A stretch of 50,456 bases of DNA, from positions 1 to 50,456 of the forward strand of contig JANQMT010000175.1 of assembly GCA_028279945.1 (NCBI GenBank), written 5' to 3'. A program made the translations under genes and the position numbers. Origin of the DNA: JAKSCF01 sp028279945 (GTDB lineage: Bacteria > Bacillota > Clostridia > Peptostreptococcales > JAAYPU01). How positions within the stretch are numbered: the stretch's first letter is position 1; the number at the start of each line of letters is the position of its first letter. Of this stretch, positions 25,534 to 34,640 are shown piece after piece. Below the pieces are notes generated by a model that saw only the letters and a list, made by a program, of their open reading frames with translations, made no database searches and had not been told where the DNA came from.

Positions 25534-25570
25534 GCAGGATTTCATCATCTGAAACCCTGCCTTATTTTTT
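25534..25570. terminator. Bidirectional terminator between NifX-like and LysM-GT genes
   Basis: GCAGG-A-TTTCA pairs with TGAAA-C-CCTGC across 25534-25560 with one mismatch. CTTATTTTTT follows on the plus strand, and TTTTAATAAAATTT on the minus strand, so it can serve both convergent genes. Confidence 0.85.
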
Positions 25571-25577
25571 AAGAAAG

Positions 25578-28500
25578 TTATTGTTTTAGTTTTAAGACAT
25601 TATTAAATGTTTCTAAATATTTATCAATCATTTTTTGACTGTTAAATCTTGACAATGCAAGGGTTGAAATTTCTCTTCTTTTCTCTTGCCAAGCCGCTCT
25701 ATTTTCCCATGCGTTTTTCATAGCGGTAATGAGTGCCTGAGTATTATCAGGCTGCTTTGACTGTATAGCATTGACGAATGAAGGTAAATCCGTAGAAAAA
25801 GGATCTCCTAGAGGATTAGGGATCAAATATCCAAAAGTGCCGTCACTGCATAATTCCGGACCACCTCCACAATTACTATGGATAATAGGCAAGCCACTAT
25901 ACAGTGCCTCTGTAGCCGTCATACTCCATCCTTCAAAATATGAGTCTAAAACAAATAAATCTGAAGCTTGATACAAACTGCCCACATCCATTCCCGGCTT
26001 ATCATTAGCATATGGCAAAATCAAAATATTATTTTTAGAATTTAACTTTTCTCTATAGGCTAACATCTCATAGTAATAATTGGGATCAAAAATATGACCT
26101 GAAAAAATAAATTTGGAATCTTTACTATAATGATTATAAAAAGAATCATAAGCCGTCATCATACCCAATTGATTTTTTCTGCCATCTATTGAGGCAATGG
26201 ATAAAAACACAAAATCATTAGAACCGATATTTAAAAAATTTCGAGTAAAAATTCTTTCTCGGCCACTGCATCTTGACGGATCTCCTGCGTTTTCAATTAA
26301 AACAATCTGCTGTTCTGAAATCGCATCATTTTTCATCAAATAATATGTTTTAACATAGTTTGATGCTGCAATGACTTGATTAAAACATCTGCTCCTGTTC
26401 TTTTCTTCTTGCCAATCTTCCTCAGAAAAATAGATGTACATATCTTCAATAGATTCTACAATAGGAATATTCAAATCCAATAATATATCTAAAAAATGTT
26501 TTGTATTATGAGTATTTACAATTAATGGCGGGTCTTGAATAAGATCTTTTCTAAAGGCTTCAGAATCACCATGATATATACGAACATCAAAGTTTTGCTG
26601 CACTAGATAATTGGCAATACTTCCATCTCTTTGTGTACATAAGATTTTTACATTTATACCTCTGCTTCTAAAGGCTTTAGCTAAAAAAGCAACCACTTGT
26701 TCTGATCCGCCTTCGTCTAAAGCGTCGATGCATAGCCCAATCCATCCTTTAAAAGTTAAATCACGAGATAAGGCCGGCACACTTTTAACCGGTAGAACAT
26801 CTTCTTTGTGTATATCAAAAGAAAAATTAGGCCGTTTGACGGCTTTATCTTGTGTCGCTAAATTACATAACGAGAATAGTTTTTTTATTCTGCCGGTATA
26901 AGAATAGCTTTCTAAATATCGATTGAGCACTTCTTTATGATGAACAGGATTGTTAAACTTAGAAACATCAGGAAAATAAAAATTGGAATCATAAGCATAG
27001 ACAAAAGGTAAAACTTTTCCATCCTGCAAGTCAGAAGGTATTAACAACCATTTTCCTATTGACCAGCTTAACAAACAGCTTTTATTTATAATCGAATAAC
27101 AATGGCTTGATTCCAGCAAGGGAGGAAGCAACATACAATCCAAACCGCTGTACATCCAATAATCCTCGCCCATTTCTTTCATTCCAATAAATGCACAGTT
27201 GGTAACGGCTTCTGTAATAAGCTTTGTATTTTTGACGCTTGAGTTTTCAAGTGTATCGGTTAAAATAAAGAAAGAATCCTCATATATTTTCATTATTTTA
27301 ATGGTTTTGTCAACATCTATATAAGAAAGAGGCAGATGTATCCCAATGATTTTCTTTTTATAAGAGGATGGAAACTCCCAAAAAGGATTATCGGTATGAG
27401 TGTATCGCGCTTTCAGAGCCAATGCATCCATTTCATTACCAAATTCAATGGATGCAATGAGCTGGTAATCATAGTCTTTGTATTTGTATAGATCAAACCG
27501 ATCCTGATATAATCTTACAAAGCATTGGCTGTCTTTAAGGCTTACGGTTTCGTTAGGGCAGACAAAATGAATTTTTTTATCGGTTACTTGCCATTTATAT
27601 TGATTTAAAAATTTAAAAAGTTTAGAATGTTGTTTTAAATATCTTTTTGCTTTTCGACTCATTTTAACCATCCATGGCTTACTGGCGTATTCTGTGCGCT
27701 GTTTGTCTAAAGCCAACAGCTTTTCACTTCGCTCTTGATAATCACTAAGATGTTTTTCCTGTATCTGGTTACTCAGTGATTTGTCATGAACCCTATAGTA
27801 ATACAAAGGTTCTTGATTATTGATATGGTGTATCTTACCACCTTTAATAAGTCTCAACCAAAAATCATAATCTTCCATTCCGTTTAAATCTTCAAAATAA
27901 TGACCTGCCATAGCAGCGGCTTCATCTCTTTTGTATAAAAAACAAGCATTTATATAATTATCAAACTCAGATCCTAAAGATTCTGTGTCTTGAGGTAGTC
28001 GCAATATATAGGGTCTTTCCCGGTCTCTGTTTTGATCTCGATACCCATTTTCATGCAGATATTCTCCATTTTCTTTAATAAGTGCCGGGTCTGCATAAAC
28101 CATAGAGATATCCGGATATTGAATCAGGTATTTGACCAATTCTTCAAGCATAGTGGGGGCCATATAATTATCAGATGAAATCCATGTAATCAGCCGGCCT
28201 TTAACCAAAGTGTGCAGATGAGTAAGGGTTCGAGGCACTTTTTGGTTGGGCTGGTGATATATCTGAATTCTATAATCCGTTTCATATTGTTTTAAAACCT
28301 CTGGCGTATCATCAGTAGAACCATCATCTATAATAATTAATTCCCAGTTGGTATACGATTGATTCTGTACAGAGCCAATGGTTTGTTTTAAAAAATGGGC
28401 ATGGTTGTATACAGGTAATAAAATTGAGACCAAGGGTAATTTACAAATAATAGGATTTTCTAAATCTTGCATGATATTTTCTTGATCGGTTTCAATGGTA

Positions 28501-28898
28501 TCTGAAACATTTATTTTAATGGTATCCAAATCAATGGTTTTAAGGGGAATAATAATGATTTCATTTGGAATTAAACTTTCTAAATTGATTTCAGGATTCG
28601 TTAATACTATTTCGTTAACAGTGGTTGAATATTTTTTACTGATTTCACGTAACGTATCTCCTGATCTTATGGTATAAGGTATATATGGGTTGGATGGATC
28701 ATCAAAAGATTTCCATGTAATAGGACCTACTATGCCATCTGATTTTAAATGCTTAGATTCTTGATAAGCAATGATAGCTTTTTCTGTAAAAAATCCATAT
28801 ATACCATCAATACTGTGTTGATATAGTCCTAGCCTTGTAAGCAAATTTTGCAGTGGTTTTACAACAGGTACAGTAGATCCAATTTTTATTGTTTCCAT
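25578..28898 (-). CDS. Peptidoglycan-binding/LysM protein fused to GT2 and GT4 glycosyltransferases
   Basis: A 1106-residue multidomain protein. Residues 8-66 are a peptidoglycan-binding-1 domain (HSIDGIYGFFTEKAIIAYQ, SDGIVGPITW). Residues 73-118 are a LysM domain (YTIRSGDTLREISKKYSTTV ... NEIIIIP). Residues about 153-390 are a GT2 domain (SILLPVYNHAHFLKQTIGSV, IIIDDGSTDDT; the usual DxD is SSDN). A middle part of about 300 residues is not recognised. Residues about 725-1106 are a GT4 (GT-B) domain with the EX7E motif in EGWSMTATE. There is no signal peptide or membrane helix, so it should act in the cytosol, possibly the mother cell, with the N-terminus targeting the cortex or coat. It is divergent from CDP-sugar genes. 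Confidence 0.88.
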   Translation of the reverse strand: METIKIGSTVPVVKPLQNLLTRLGLYQHSIDGIYGFFTEKAIIAYQESKHLKSDGIVGPITWKSFDDPSNPYIPYTIRSGDTLREISKKYSTTVNEIVLTNPEINLESLIPNEIIIIPLKTIDLDTIKINVSDTIETDQENIMQDLENPIICKLPLVSILLPVYNHAHFLKQTIGSVQNQSYTNWELIIIDDGSTDDTPEVLKQYETDYRIQIYHQPNQKVPRTLTHLHTLVKGRLITWISSDNYMAPTMLEELVKYLIQYPDISMVYADPALIKENGEYLHENGYRDQNRDRERPYILRLPQDTESLGSEFDNYINACFLYKRDEAAAMAGHYFEDLNGMEDYDFWLRLIKGGKIHHINNQEPLYYYRVHDKSLSNQIQEKHLSDYQERSEKLLALDKQRTEYASKPWMVKMSRKAKRYLKQHSKLFKFLNQYKWQVTDKKIHFVCPNETVSLKDSQCFVRLYQDRFDLYKYKDYDYQLIASIEFGNEMDALALKARYTHTDNPFWEFPSSYKKKIIGIHLPLSYIDVDKTIKIMKIYEDSFFILTDTLENSSVKNTKLITEAVTNCAFIGMKEMGEDYWMYSGLDCMLLPPLLESSHCYSIINKSCLLSWSIGKWLLIPSDLQDGKVLPFVYAYDSNFYFPDVSKFNNPVHHKEVLNRYLESYSYTGRIKKLFSLCNLATQDKAVKRPNFSFDIHKEDVLPVKSVPALSRDLTFKGWIGLCIDALDEGGSEQVVAFLAKAFRSRGINVKILCTQRDGSIANYLVQQNFDVRIYHGDSEAFRKDLIQDPPLIVNTHNTKHFLDILLDLNIPIVESIEDMYIYFSEEDWQEEKNRSRCFNQVIAASNYVKTYYLMKNDAISEQQIVLIENAGDPSRCSGRERIFTRNFLNIGSNDFVFLSIASIDGRKNQLGMMTAYDSFYNHYSKDSKFIFSGHIFDPNYYYEMLAYREKLNSKNNILILPYANDKPGMDVGSLYQASDLFVLDSYFEGWSMTATEALYSGLPIIHSNCGGGPELCSDGTFGYLIPNPLGDPFSTDLPSFVNAIQSKQPDNTQALITAMKNAWENRAAWQEKRREISTLALSRFNSQKMIDKYLETFNNVLKLKQ

Positions 28899-28915
28899 AA
28901 TCTCACCCCAGTTTT

Positions 28916-28934
28916 CCCTAGGTATTACCTAGGG
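28916..28934. promoter_or_regulatory. Perfect palindrome between divergent glycan genes
   Basis: CCCTAGGT-ATT-ACCTAGGG has 8-bp perfect arms. It lies 18 bases upstream of the LysM-glycosyltransferase start and about 95 bases before rfbF, so it could be an operator or hairpin in the leader of the former. Confidence 0.5.
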
Positions 28935-29027
28935 TTTCTCTAATACATTGATATGTGTAAAAAGGCTGAAAGGTGTAACAGTCGTTATCAATTCTGAATA
29001 AAATACAATTAAAGGAAGTGAGAAATT

Positions 29028-29780
29028 TTGGATGTCATCATTTTATGCGGCGGTAAAGGACTAAGAATGAGCCATGTAACATCTTCAATCCCTAAACCAC
29101 TGGCAATTGTGAAAGGAAAGCCTATTATCTGGCATATTATGAAGCATTATAGTAATTATGGATATAATGATTTCTTATTACCTTTAGGTTATAAAGGTAA
29201 TGTCATCAAAGATTATTTTCACAATTATAATATATATCATTCTAACTATAAGTATAATCTCGGAATTGAAAAGATTGACTATGTTGAAAAACCTAAAGAA
29301 GATTGGAATATTACCTTCGTAGATACCGGCGAAGATACTATGACAGGAGCAAGAGTAAAAAAACTTGAAAAGTATATAAAAACAGATCCTTTTTTACTCA
29401 CTTATGGTGATGGGATCTCAGACATTAATATTGATGCATTGATGGACTATCATCATAGAAAAGGAAAGTTAGCAACAGTTACGGGAATAGCGTATAAAAG
29501 TAATTACGGCATTTTAACAGTAAAAGACGGGATTGCTACAAGCTTCAAAGAAAAGCCCCTTTTAAATCATATTATCAATGGAGGCTTTTTTGTCTGTAGT
29601 AAGCAAATACTTTCATATCTTAGTGAAGACAAAAATTGTGTATTAGAAGAAACATTGCTTAAAGAATTAGGCAGCATTGGAGAGTTAGCGGTTTATGAGC
29701 ATAAAGGTTATTGGATTGGAATTGATACGAATAAAGATATTGAGAATGCAAATGCATTGTTAGATTTAAATATGAAGTAA
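29028..29780 (+). CDS. rfbF: Glucose-1-phosphate cytidylyltransferase
   Basis: A 250-residue nucleotidyltransferase making CDP-glucose from CTP and glucose-1-phosphate. ILCGGKGLRM and the PKPLAIVKGKPIIWHIMKHY segment match the RfbF family, as do VDTGEDTMTGARVKKL, FLLTYGDGISDINI and NGGFFVC. It starts at TTG, nine bases after AAGGAAG. First gene of the plus-strand glycan cluster; with the CDP-glucose 4,6-dehydratase at 33344 it defines a CDP-6-deoxyhexose route. Confidence 0.93.
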   Translation: MDVIILCGGKGLRMSHVTSSIPKPLAIVKGKPIIWHIMKHYSNYGYNDFLLPLGYKGNVIKDYFHNYNIYHSNYKYNLGIEKIDYVEKPKEDWNITFVDTGEDTMTGARVKKLEKYIKTDPFLLTYGDGISDINIDALMDYHHRKGKLATVTGIAYKSNYGILTVKDGIATSFKEKPLLNHIINGGFFVCSKQILSYLSEDKNCVLEETLLKELGSIGELAVYEHKGYWIGIDTNKDIENANALLDLNMK

Positions 29781-29786
29781 AAGTTA

Positions 29787-29917
29787 GTTAACAAAGTTAT
29801 CAATCATGTTTCTTGGGTAGGTGGCATCTCGCATAAGAAATGCCACCTAGGTCAATTGTTCTCAAACAATATAACAGATGAAGGTTTTCAATATAAAAAA
29901 TAGGTGGCTTTGTTAAC
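29787..29917. repeat. 131-bp nested inverted-repeat element
   Basis: Outer arms GTTAACAAAG (29787-29796) and CTTTGTTAAC (29908-29917) are perfect inverses. Inside are a second perfect 10-bp pair, TAGGTGGCAT (29818-29827) and ATGCCACCTA (29840-29849), and a smaller one, ATTGTT/AACAAT (29855-29870). TAGGTGGC is repeated directly at 29901-29908. It lies between rfbF and the tandem glycosyltransferase gene. It may be a structured RNA, an attenuator or a tiny non-autonomous repeat element. Confidence 0.7.
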
Positions 29918-29957
29918 CATATATATTCAAAATTAGAGAATAAGGAGGTTAAAAGGT

Positions 29958-32357
29958 TTGACGGGGTTTATTTTAAAAATTAGAAATATTACCATGAGGG
30001 TAATGCATGCCATTACAAATTTTCTTCATAAGCTAAGTGTTAGAATCAAGCAAAGCTTTTGTAAAATTAAGAACAAAGACCCGTTAAAGGACCCGGTAGA
30101 GAATATGGCGGATCAACCGGTGATGGACCCGGTAGTAGAGGACCCGGTAAAGAATATCCCGGAGCAGCCGGTGATGGACCCAGTAGAGAATGTCCCAGTG
30201 CAGCCGGTGATGGACCCAGTAGTAGAAGTTCCGAGAGAGAAGCCTGCGGGGCCCGCGAAAGATATCAAACCATATGAAGAAGGGGTTGATGAGCGGATTA
30301 ACCTACAAGAAATTCTTAGGTTGGCAGATGTATTACAAGAACAAATGGAGATGACGACAATGGATGTAGAATTCACATGTGAGCAGCAGGTGGAAAATAT
30401 TCAGGAACAAATTGATAGCATCATGGATCGGCAAGAATTAACTTTGGATATCAGGAAAGGATGTGGTGATCCAAAACAATGTTTTTGTTCAATAGCCGGA
30501 ACAAAATATTTAATTAAAATATTGGCTTTTTATGAATCATTAAATCGTGTAACAACCGACTATAAATTATTTATTTGCTGCATGGATGACTTTATTTATG
30601 AGTTTTTAAATGAAAAACAGTTTGAAAATGTTATTCTCATTCATGTTAAAGATGTTGAGACAGATGCATTGCGGCAAACTAGACAATCCCGAACAATGAG
30701 CGAGTATTGCTGGACGATGAAATCTTGGCTCATTTCCTATATTTTCGAACATTACAAAGTCAATTCTGCTATATATTGTGATTCGGATATGTATTTTTTC
30801 TCAGATACTATTGCGATTTACAATGATTGGGGTGAGGCCTCCTTATATTTATGTTTGCAAAGAGATCTGGATTGGGTTGAAAAAAAGTATGGCGTATATC
30901 AAGCAGGACTCGTTGGTTTCAAAAATAATGAAATAGGCAGAAATGCGGTCAACTGGTGGAAACAGAAATGTTTGGAGTGGTGTTACCTAAGAGAAGATCC
31001 CGATAGCGACCGATGGGGTGATCAAAAATATTTAGATCATTTACCAAGACTTTTTGCAGATACAAAAATATCCGGACATTTAGGCATTAACGCTGCGCCG
31101 TGGAATACGATATATAACAATAATTATCAGATCACACGCAGTGAAACCAATGTATTGATTGAAGGCTATGAATTGGTTGCTTATCATTTCGCATGTATTG
31201 ATATATTTGATCAGGACCACTATGACTTGTGGAACTTAGGCAGTATTAAAATCAGTAATGTTATAAAAAATGGTATCTATCTACCCTACCTAATGGCTCT
31301 AAGAAATTCCATGGGAATAATTGGGGAAAAAGTTGGTGCGTGCTATAGCGATAAAAAAATTGAAGAAGCCAAAACACCATTAAAATACAGTGAATTTGAT
31401 GTAATCATATCCAAATGGGATAATATGTACTATTTTTGTTCTATTGCTTCTGAAAAATATGTGTTTAAAGTCCTTACGTTATATCGTTCCTTATTAAATC
31501 AGATGGAAAGTTTTCATTTATGGATTTGTTGTATAGATATTCAATCTTATACTTTGCTGAAAAGCTTAAACTTAAGTAATGCTACATTGCTGCCTTTAGA
31601 CAAAATTGAAAACGAAAGAGTAAAAGCGGTTAGACCTAACAGGAAATTAAATGAATTTTGTTGGACACTCAAACCGGTATTATGTTCCTATATTTTAGAA
31701 AATTATAATGTAGAAAAGCTGCTGTATTGTGATGCTGATATTTACTTTTTCTCCCACCCCAAAGCTATATATGACGAATGGGAAGGTCATTCTGTTTTGA
31801 TAACAAGGCAAAGAGCTCCCGGAGAAATGGAAAAAACAAATGGAATTTATCAAGCGGGCTTGTTAGGGTTTAGCAAAGACGGCTCTTCTTCAATTATCTT
31901 AAAATGGTGGATGGAGAAATGTTTAGAGTGGTGTCATGATTATCCTGAGCCACAATTTCCAAGGTGGGGAGACCAAAAATATCTGGATCAATTTCCACAA
32001 CTATTTTCAAACATTAAAATATCGGAACATAATGGCATAAATACCGCACCGTGGAATATTATTCTTAATCCTAAAGAACCCATTAGTGTGAGAAATGAAC
32101 AACTATATATTGGTGAACATGGATTAGTAGCGTATCATTTTGGCAGCTTGCTTATTTTTAATGAAGATGAATTTGATCTTTGGAAGTGGAGTCCATTAAA
32201 TATTGATTTTAGAGTGATGCAATACGCATATTTTCCATATTTAAATGCCTTACGTCATGTTATGCATAGTGTGAAACCCATCAAGAGCGATATGGAAAGC
32301 TTGTTTACCAATAAAGATGGATATGATTTTAAAAATTATATGACAATAAAGAAATAA
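29958..32357 (+). CDS. Tandem double glycosyltransferase with proline-rich linker
   Basis: A 799-residue protein. Residues 1-40 are basic and partly amphipathic. Residues 45-92 are a DPV/QPVMDP repeat linker (QPVMDPV three times). A charged helical part follows (105-165). Two related glycosyltransferase domains then follow, about 172-465 and 488-775. Each opens with a Y/FCSIA strand, keeps CWT(M/L)K and has a DxD metal/sugar-nucleotide motif (CDSD at 274-277; CDAD in the second). Each has YQAGL(V/L)GF, RWGDQKYLD and GIN(A/T)APWN. This is a GT8-like GT-A fold. Acceptor unknown. TTG start, nine bases after GGAGG. Confidence 0.82.
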   Translation: MTGFILKIRNITMRVMHAITNFLHKLSVRIKQSFCKIKNKDPLKDPVENMADQPVMDPVVEDPVKNIPEQPVMDPVENVPVQPVMDPVVEVPREKPAGPAKDIKPYEEGVDERINLQEILRLADVLQEQMEMTTMDVEFTCEQQVENIQEQIDSIMDRQELTLDIRKGCGDPKQCFCSIAGTKYLIKILAFYESLNRVTTDYKLFICCMDDFIYEFLNEKQFENVILIHVKDVETDALRQTRQSRTMSEYCWTMKSWLISYIFEHYKVNSAIYCDSDMYFFSDTIAIYNDWGEASLYLCLQRDLDWVEKKYGVYQAGLVGFKNNEIGRNAVNWWKQKCLEWCYLREDPDSDRWGDQKYLDHLPRLFADTKISGHLGINAAPWNTIYNNNYQITRSETNVLIEGYELVAYHFACIDIFDQDHYDLWNLGSIKISNVIKNGIYLPYLMALRNSMGIIGEKVGACYSDKKIEEAKTPLKYSEFDVIISKWDNMYYFCSIASEKYVFKVLTLYRSLLNQMESFHLWICCIDIQSYTLLKSLNLSNATLLPLDKIENERVKAVRPNRKLNEFCWTLKPVLCSYILENYNVEKLLYCDADIYFFSHPKAIYDEWEGHSVLITRQRAPGEMEKTNGIYQAGLLGFSKDGSSSIILKWWMEKCLEWCHDYPEPQFPRWGDQKYLDQFPQLFSNIKISEHNGINTAPWNIILNPKEPISVRNEQLYIGEHGLVAYHFGSLLIFNEDEFDLWKWSPLNIDFRVMQYAYFPYLNALRHVMHSVKPIKSDMESLFTNKDGYDFKNYMTIKK

Positions 32358-32370
32358 AGTAGATGATAAT

Positions 32371-33327
32371 ATGAGGGTTAATAAAAAAAGAGTCTTAGTC
32401 ACAGGTGGTGGAGGGTTCATCGGCTCCCATTTGGTGAAAAAACTAATCGGCTTGGGTTCAAAAGTGGGTATTGTCACCCGCGCCTCCAAGCCCCTGTGGA
32501 GATTGGAAAAAGAAATTAAAAAAATGGATATATTTAAGGGCGATATAAGCAACAAAGAGAATTTGAAAAATACGTTTATAGAATTTAAGCCTGATATTAT
32601 TTTTCATTTGGCAGGCTATGGCGTTCAAGTAGCCGAAAACAATATTGATAAAGCCATAGAGACTAATATTATTGGGACTACTAACGTCATCAGGCTTGCT
32701 AAAGATATAGGGTGTAAAAGAATTGTCAATATTGGGACCTGTGCCGAATATGGTGATAGTAAAGAGACTTTATCTGAAAATACTTGTGTACATCCAATTA
32801 ATATTTATGGAAGTTCAAAAGCAGCAGCGACGATTATAGGGCACCAAATAGCAAAAGAAAATGAAATAGATATGATTACTTTAAGATTATTCGGTGTGTT
32901 TGGTGAATCAGAACCCCGGCATAAGATATTTTGTAATACCATACTGACTTTACTGGAAGAAAAAGATATGATGTTGACTTCCTGCACACAATATAGAGAT
33001 TATTGCTATGTAGGAGACATTGTTCGAGCCATGATTATGGCTGTAGAAAATACAGAGGTTAAAAATGAAATTTTCAATGTTGGAACAGGAAATGGGTCTC
33101 CGCTTAGATATTATTTAGAAAGAATTCATAAAATATTAGGCAGCAACCGGAAGCTACTATTTGGGCATATTGAAAATAGAAAAAATGAGTTGTGGTTTCC
33201 GAATCCAGATATCACTAAAATCAAAACTATGCTGGGTTGGGAGCCTATCTTTAAATTGGATGACAGTATAGAAAAGACCATATCATGGTACGCTGAAAAT
33301 AAGCACTATTATATGGGTCTACATTAA
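32371..33327 (+). CDS. NAD-dependent nucleotide-sugar epimerase/reductase
   Basis: A 318-residue extended short-chain dehydrogenase. The Rossmann start is VLVTGGGGFIGSH and the catalytic pair is YGSSK, with the upstream Thr/Ser in NIGTCAEYGDS. Placed between RfbF and RfbG, it probably reduces or epimerises CDP-4-keto-6-deoxyglucose to a CDP-6-deoxyhexose. No RfbH-type C-3 dehydrase is present, so a 3,6-dideoxy sugar such as abequose is not expected from this cluster alone. It starts 13 bases after the glycosyltransferase stop; the ribosome binding site is weak. Confidence 0.85.
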   Translation: MRVNKKRVLVTGGGGFIGSHLVKKLIGLGSKVGIVTRASKPLWRLEKEIKKMDIFKGDISNKENLKNTFIEFKPDIIFHLAGYGVQVAENNIDKAIETNIIGTTNVIRLAKDIGCKRIVNIGTCAEYGDSKETLSENTCVHPINIYGSSKAAATIIGHQIAKENEIDMITLRLFGVFGESEPRHKIFCNTILTLLEEKDMMLTSCTQYRDYCYVGDIVRAMIMAVENTEVKNEIFNVGTGNGSPLRYYLERIHKILGSNRKLLFGHIENRKNELWFPNPDITKIKTMLGWEPIFKLDDSIEKTISWYAENKHYYMGLH

Positions 33328-33343
33328 ATCGAGGTGTATGTAA

Positions 33344-34441
33344 TTGATAGACTTATTTAAAAGTTTTTTTAGAGGAAAAAATATTATGATAACCGGTCAT
33401 ACAGGATTTAAAGGATCATGGCTATCACTGTGGCTGGTTGAATTGGGAGCAAATGTAATAGGGTACGCACTAGAGCCCGAAAACAAAATAGATAACTATG
33501 TATTATGTAATATGGACCATGATGTAAATAGTATTATTGCCGATATTCGTTCAAAGGAAGAATTGAAAAGAGCTTTTAAAAAGTATCATCCGGAAATCGT
33601 TTTCCATCTTGCAGCACAGCCTATTGTATCAGAAGGATATAGAGATATCATTAGTACCTATGATATTAATGTGATGGGGACTTTAAATGTGTTGGAACAA
33701 ATAAAAGAGACAGAATCTACACAATTAGGTATAATAATTACTAGTGATAAGTGCTATAAAAATAAAGAATGGGTTTATGGATATAGAGAAAATGATGAAC
33801 TGGGAGGGGATGATCCGTATAGTTCAAGTAAAGCATGTGCTGAACTCCTGGTTGCATCCTACAGAAAATCTTTTCTTAACAGTCAGGATTTTGATAAACA
33901 TAATACATTAATATTAACAGCAAGAAGTGGAAATGTTATAGGCGGAGGCGATTGGTCAGAGAACCGAATAGTTCCTGATTGTATAAAAGCACTGGAAAAA
34001 AAAGAAAAGATTGTTATAAGAAATCCTCATGCCATTCGGCCTTGGCAGCATGTATTGGAACCCATATGCGGCTACTTAACCCTGGCAAGTAAAAGTTTAG
34101 AATTGAATCCGGCCATATATGCAAATGCATGGAACTTTGGGCCTGATTTCAGTAATATTGTTCCTGTTGAAGCTTTGGTACAAAAAGTTGTGAAATGTTG
34201 GGGAAATGGCGGCTATTCAATTAATAATCAAGTAGAAAATAAAATGCATGAAACCAGTCTATTAAACTTGGATTCAACCAAGTCAAAAAATTATCTGAGA
34301 TGGAAACCGGTTTGGGACATTGAAGACACCATTACACAAACCGTTGAATGGTATAAAAACTATAAATGCAAAAATGTAAGAGATATGTGTTTAAAACAAA
34401 TTGAAGCTTATTGTAAAGCACATATTTCTTCAAGTGATTAG
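33344..34441 (+). CDS. rfbG: CDP-glucose 4,6-dehydratase
   Basis: A 365-residue short-chain dehydrogenase. MITGHTGFKGSWLSLWL is diagnostic for RfbG. Further matches are HLAAQPIVSEGYRD, TSDKCYKN, the catalytic YGYREND-to-DPYSSSKACAE region and RPWQHVLEP. It makes CDP-4-keto-6-deoxyglucose from CDP-glucose. TTG start, seven bases after GAGGTG and 16 bases after the preceding gene. Last gene of the cluster; a hairpin and T-run follow. Confidence 0.95.
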   Translation: MIDLFKSFFRGKNIMITGHTGFKGSWLSLWLVELGANVIGYALEPENKIDNYVLCNMDHDVNSIIADIRSKEELKRAFKKYHPEIVFHLAAQPIVSEGYRDIISTYDINVMGTLNVLEQIKETESTQLGIIITSDKCYKNKEWVYGYRENDELGGDDPYSSSKACAELLVASYRKSFLNSQDFDKHNTLILTARSGNVIGGGDWSENRIVPDCIKALEKKEKIVIRNPHAIRPWQHVLEPICGYLTLASKSLELNPAIYANAWNFGPDFSNIVPVEALVQKVVKCWGNGGYSINNQVENKMHETSLLNLDSTKSKNYLRWKPVWDIEDTITQTVEWYKNYKCKNVRDMCLKQIEAYCKAHISSSD

Positions 34442-34468
34442 GTTATAAAATCAATTCATATATAAGGT

Positions 34469-34510
34469 GATTTTGCAATATTTGCAAAATCTATCTTTGC
34501 TGTTTTTTTT
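34469..34510 (+). terminator. Probable terminator of the glycan cluster
   Basis: GATTTTGCAA (34469-34478) pairs with TTGCAAAATC (34482-34491) around a 3-base loop. The T-run starts about ten bases later (34501), so it is not a textbook terminator. Confidence 0.6.
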
Positions 34511-34640
34511 TATTATGTTTCAAAACATAAAATGAAATTGTTTTTAATTAGGACTTGCCTAAATGAATATCATATAAGGATTGAATGGGTTAAGAAAAAA
34601 TGGATAATATCATTGATATAACCAACAGAGAGGAGATAGA

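Noticed and set aside
30113..30376. 87-residue minus-strand frame rich in Gly, Ser and Thr
   Set aside because: It is the antisense shadow of the DPV repeat linker in the double glycosyltransferase.
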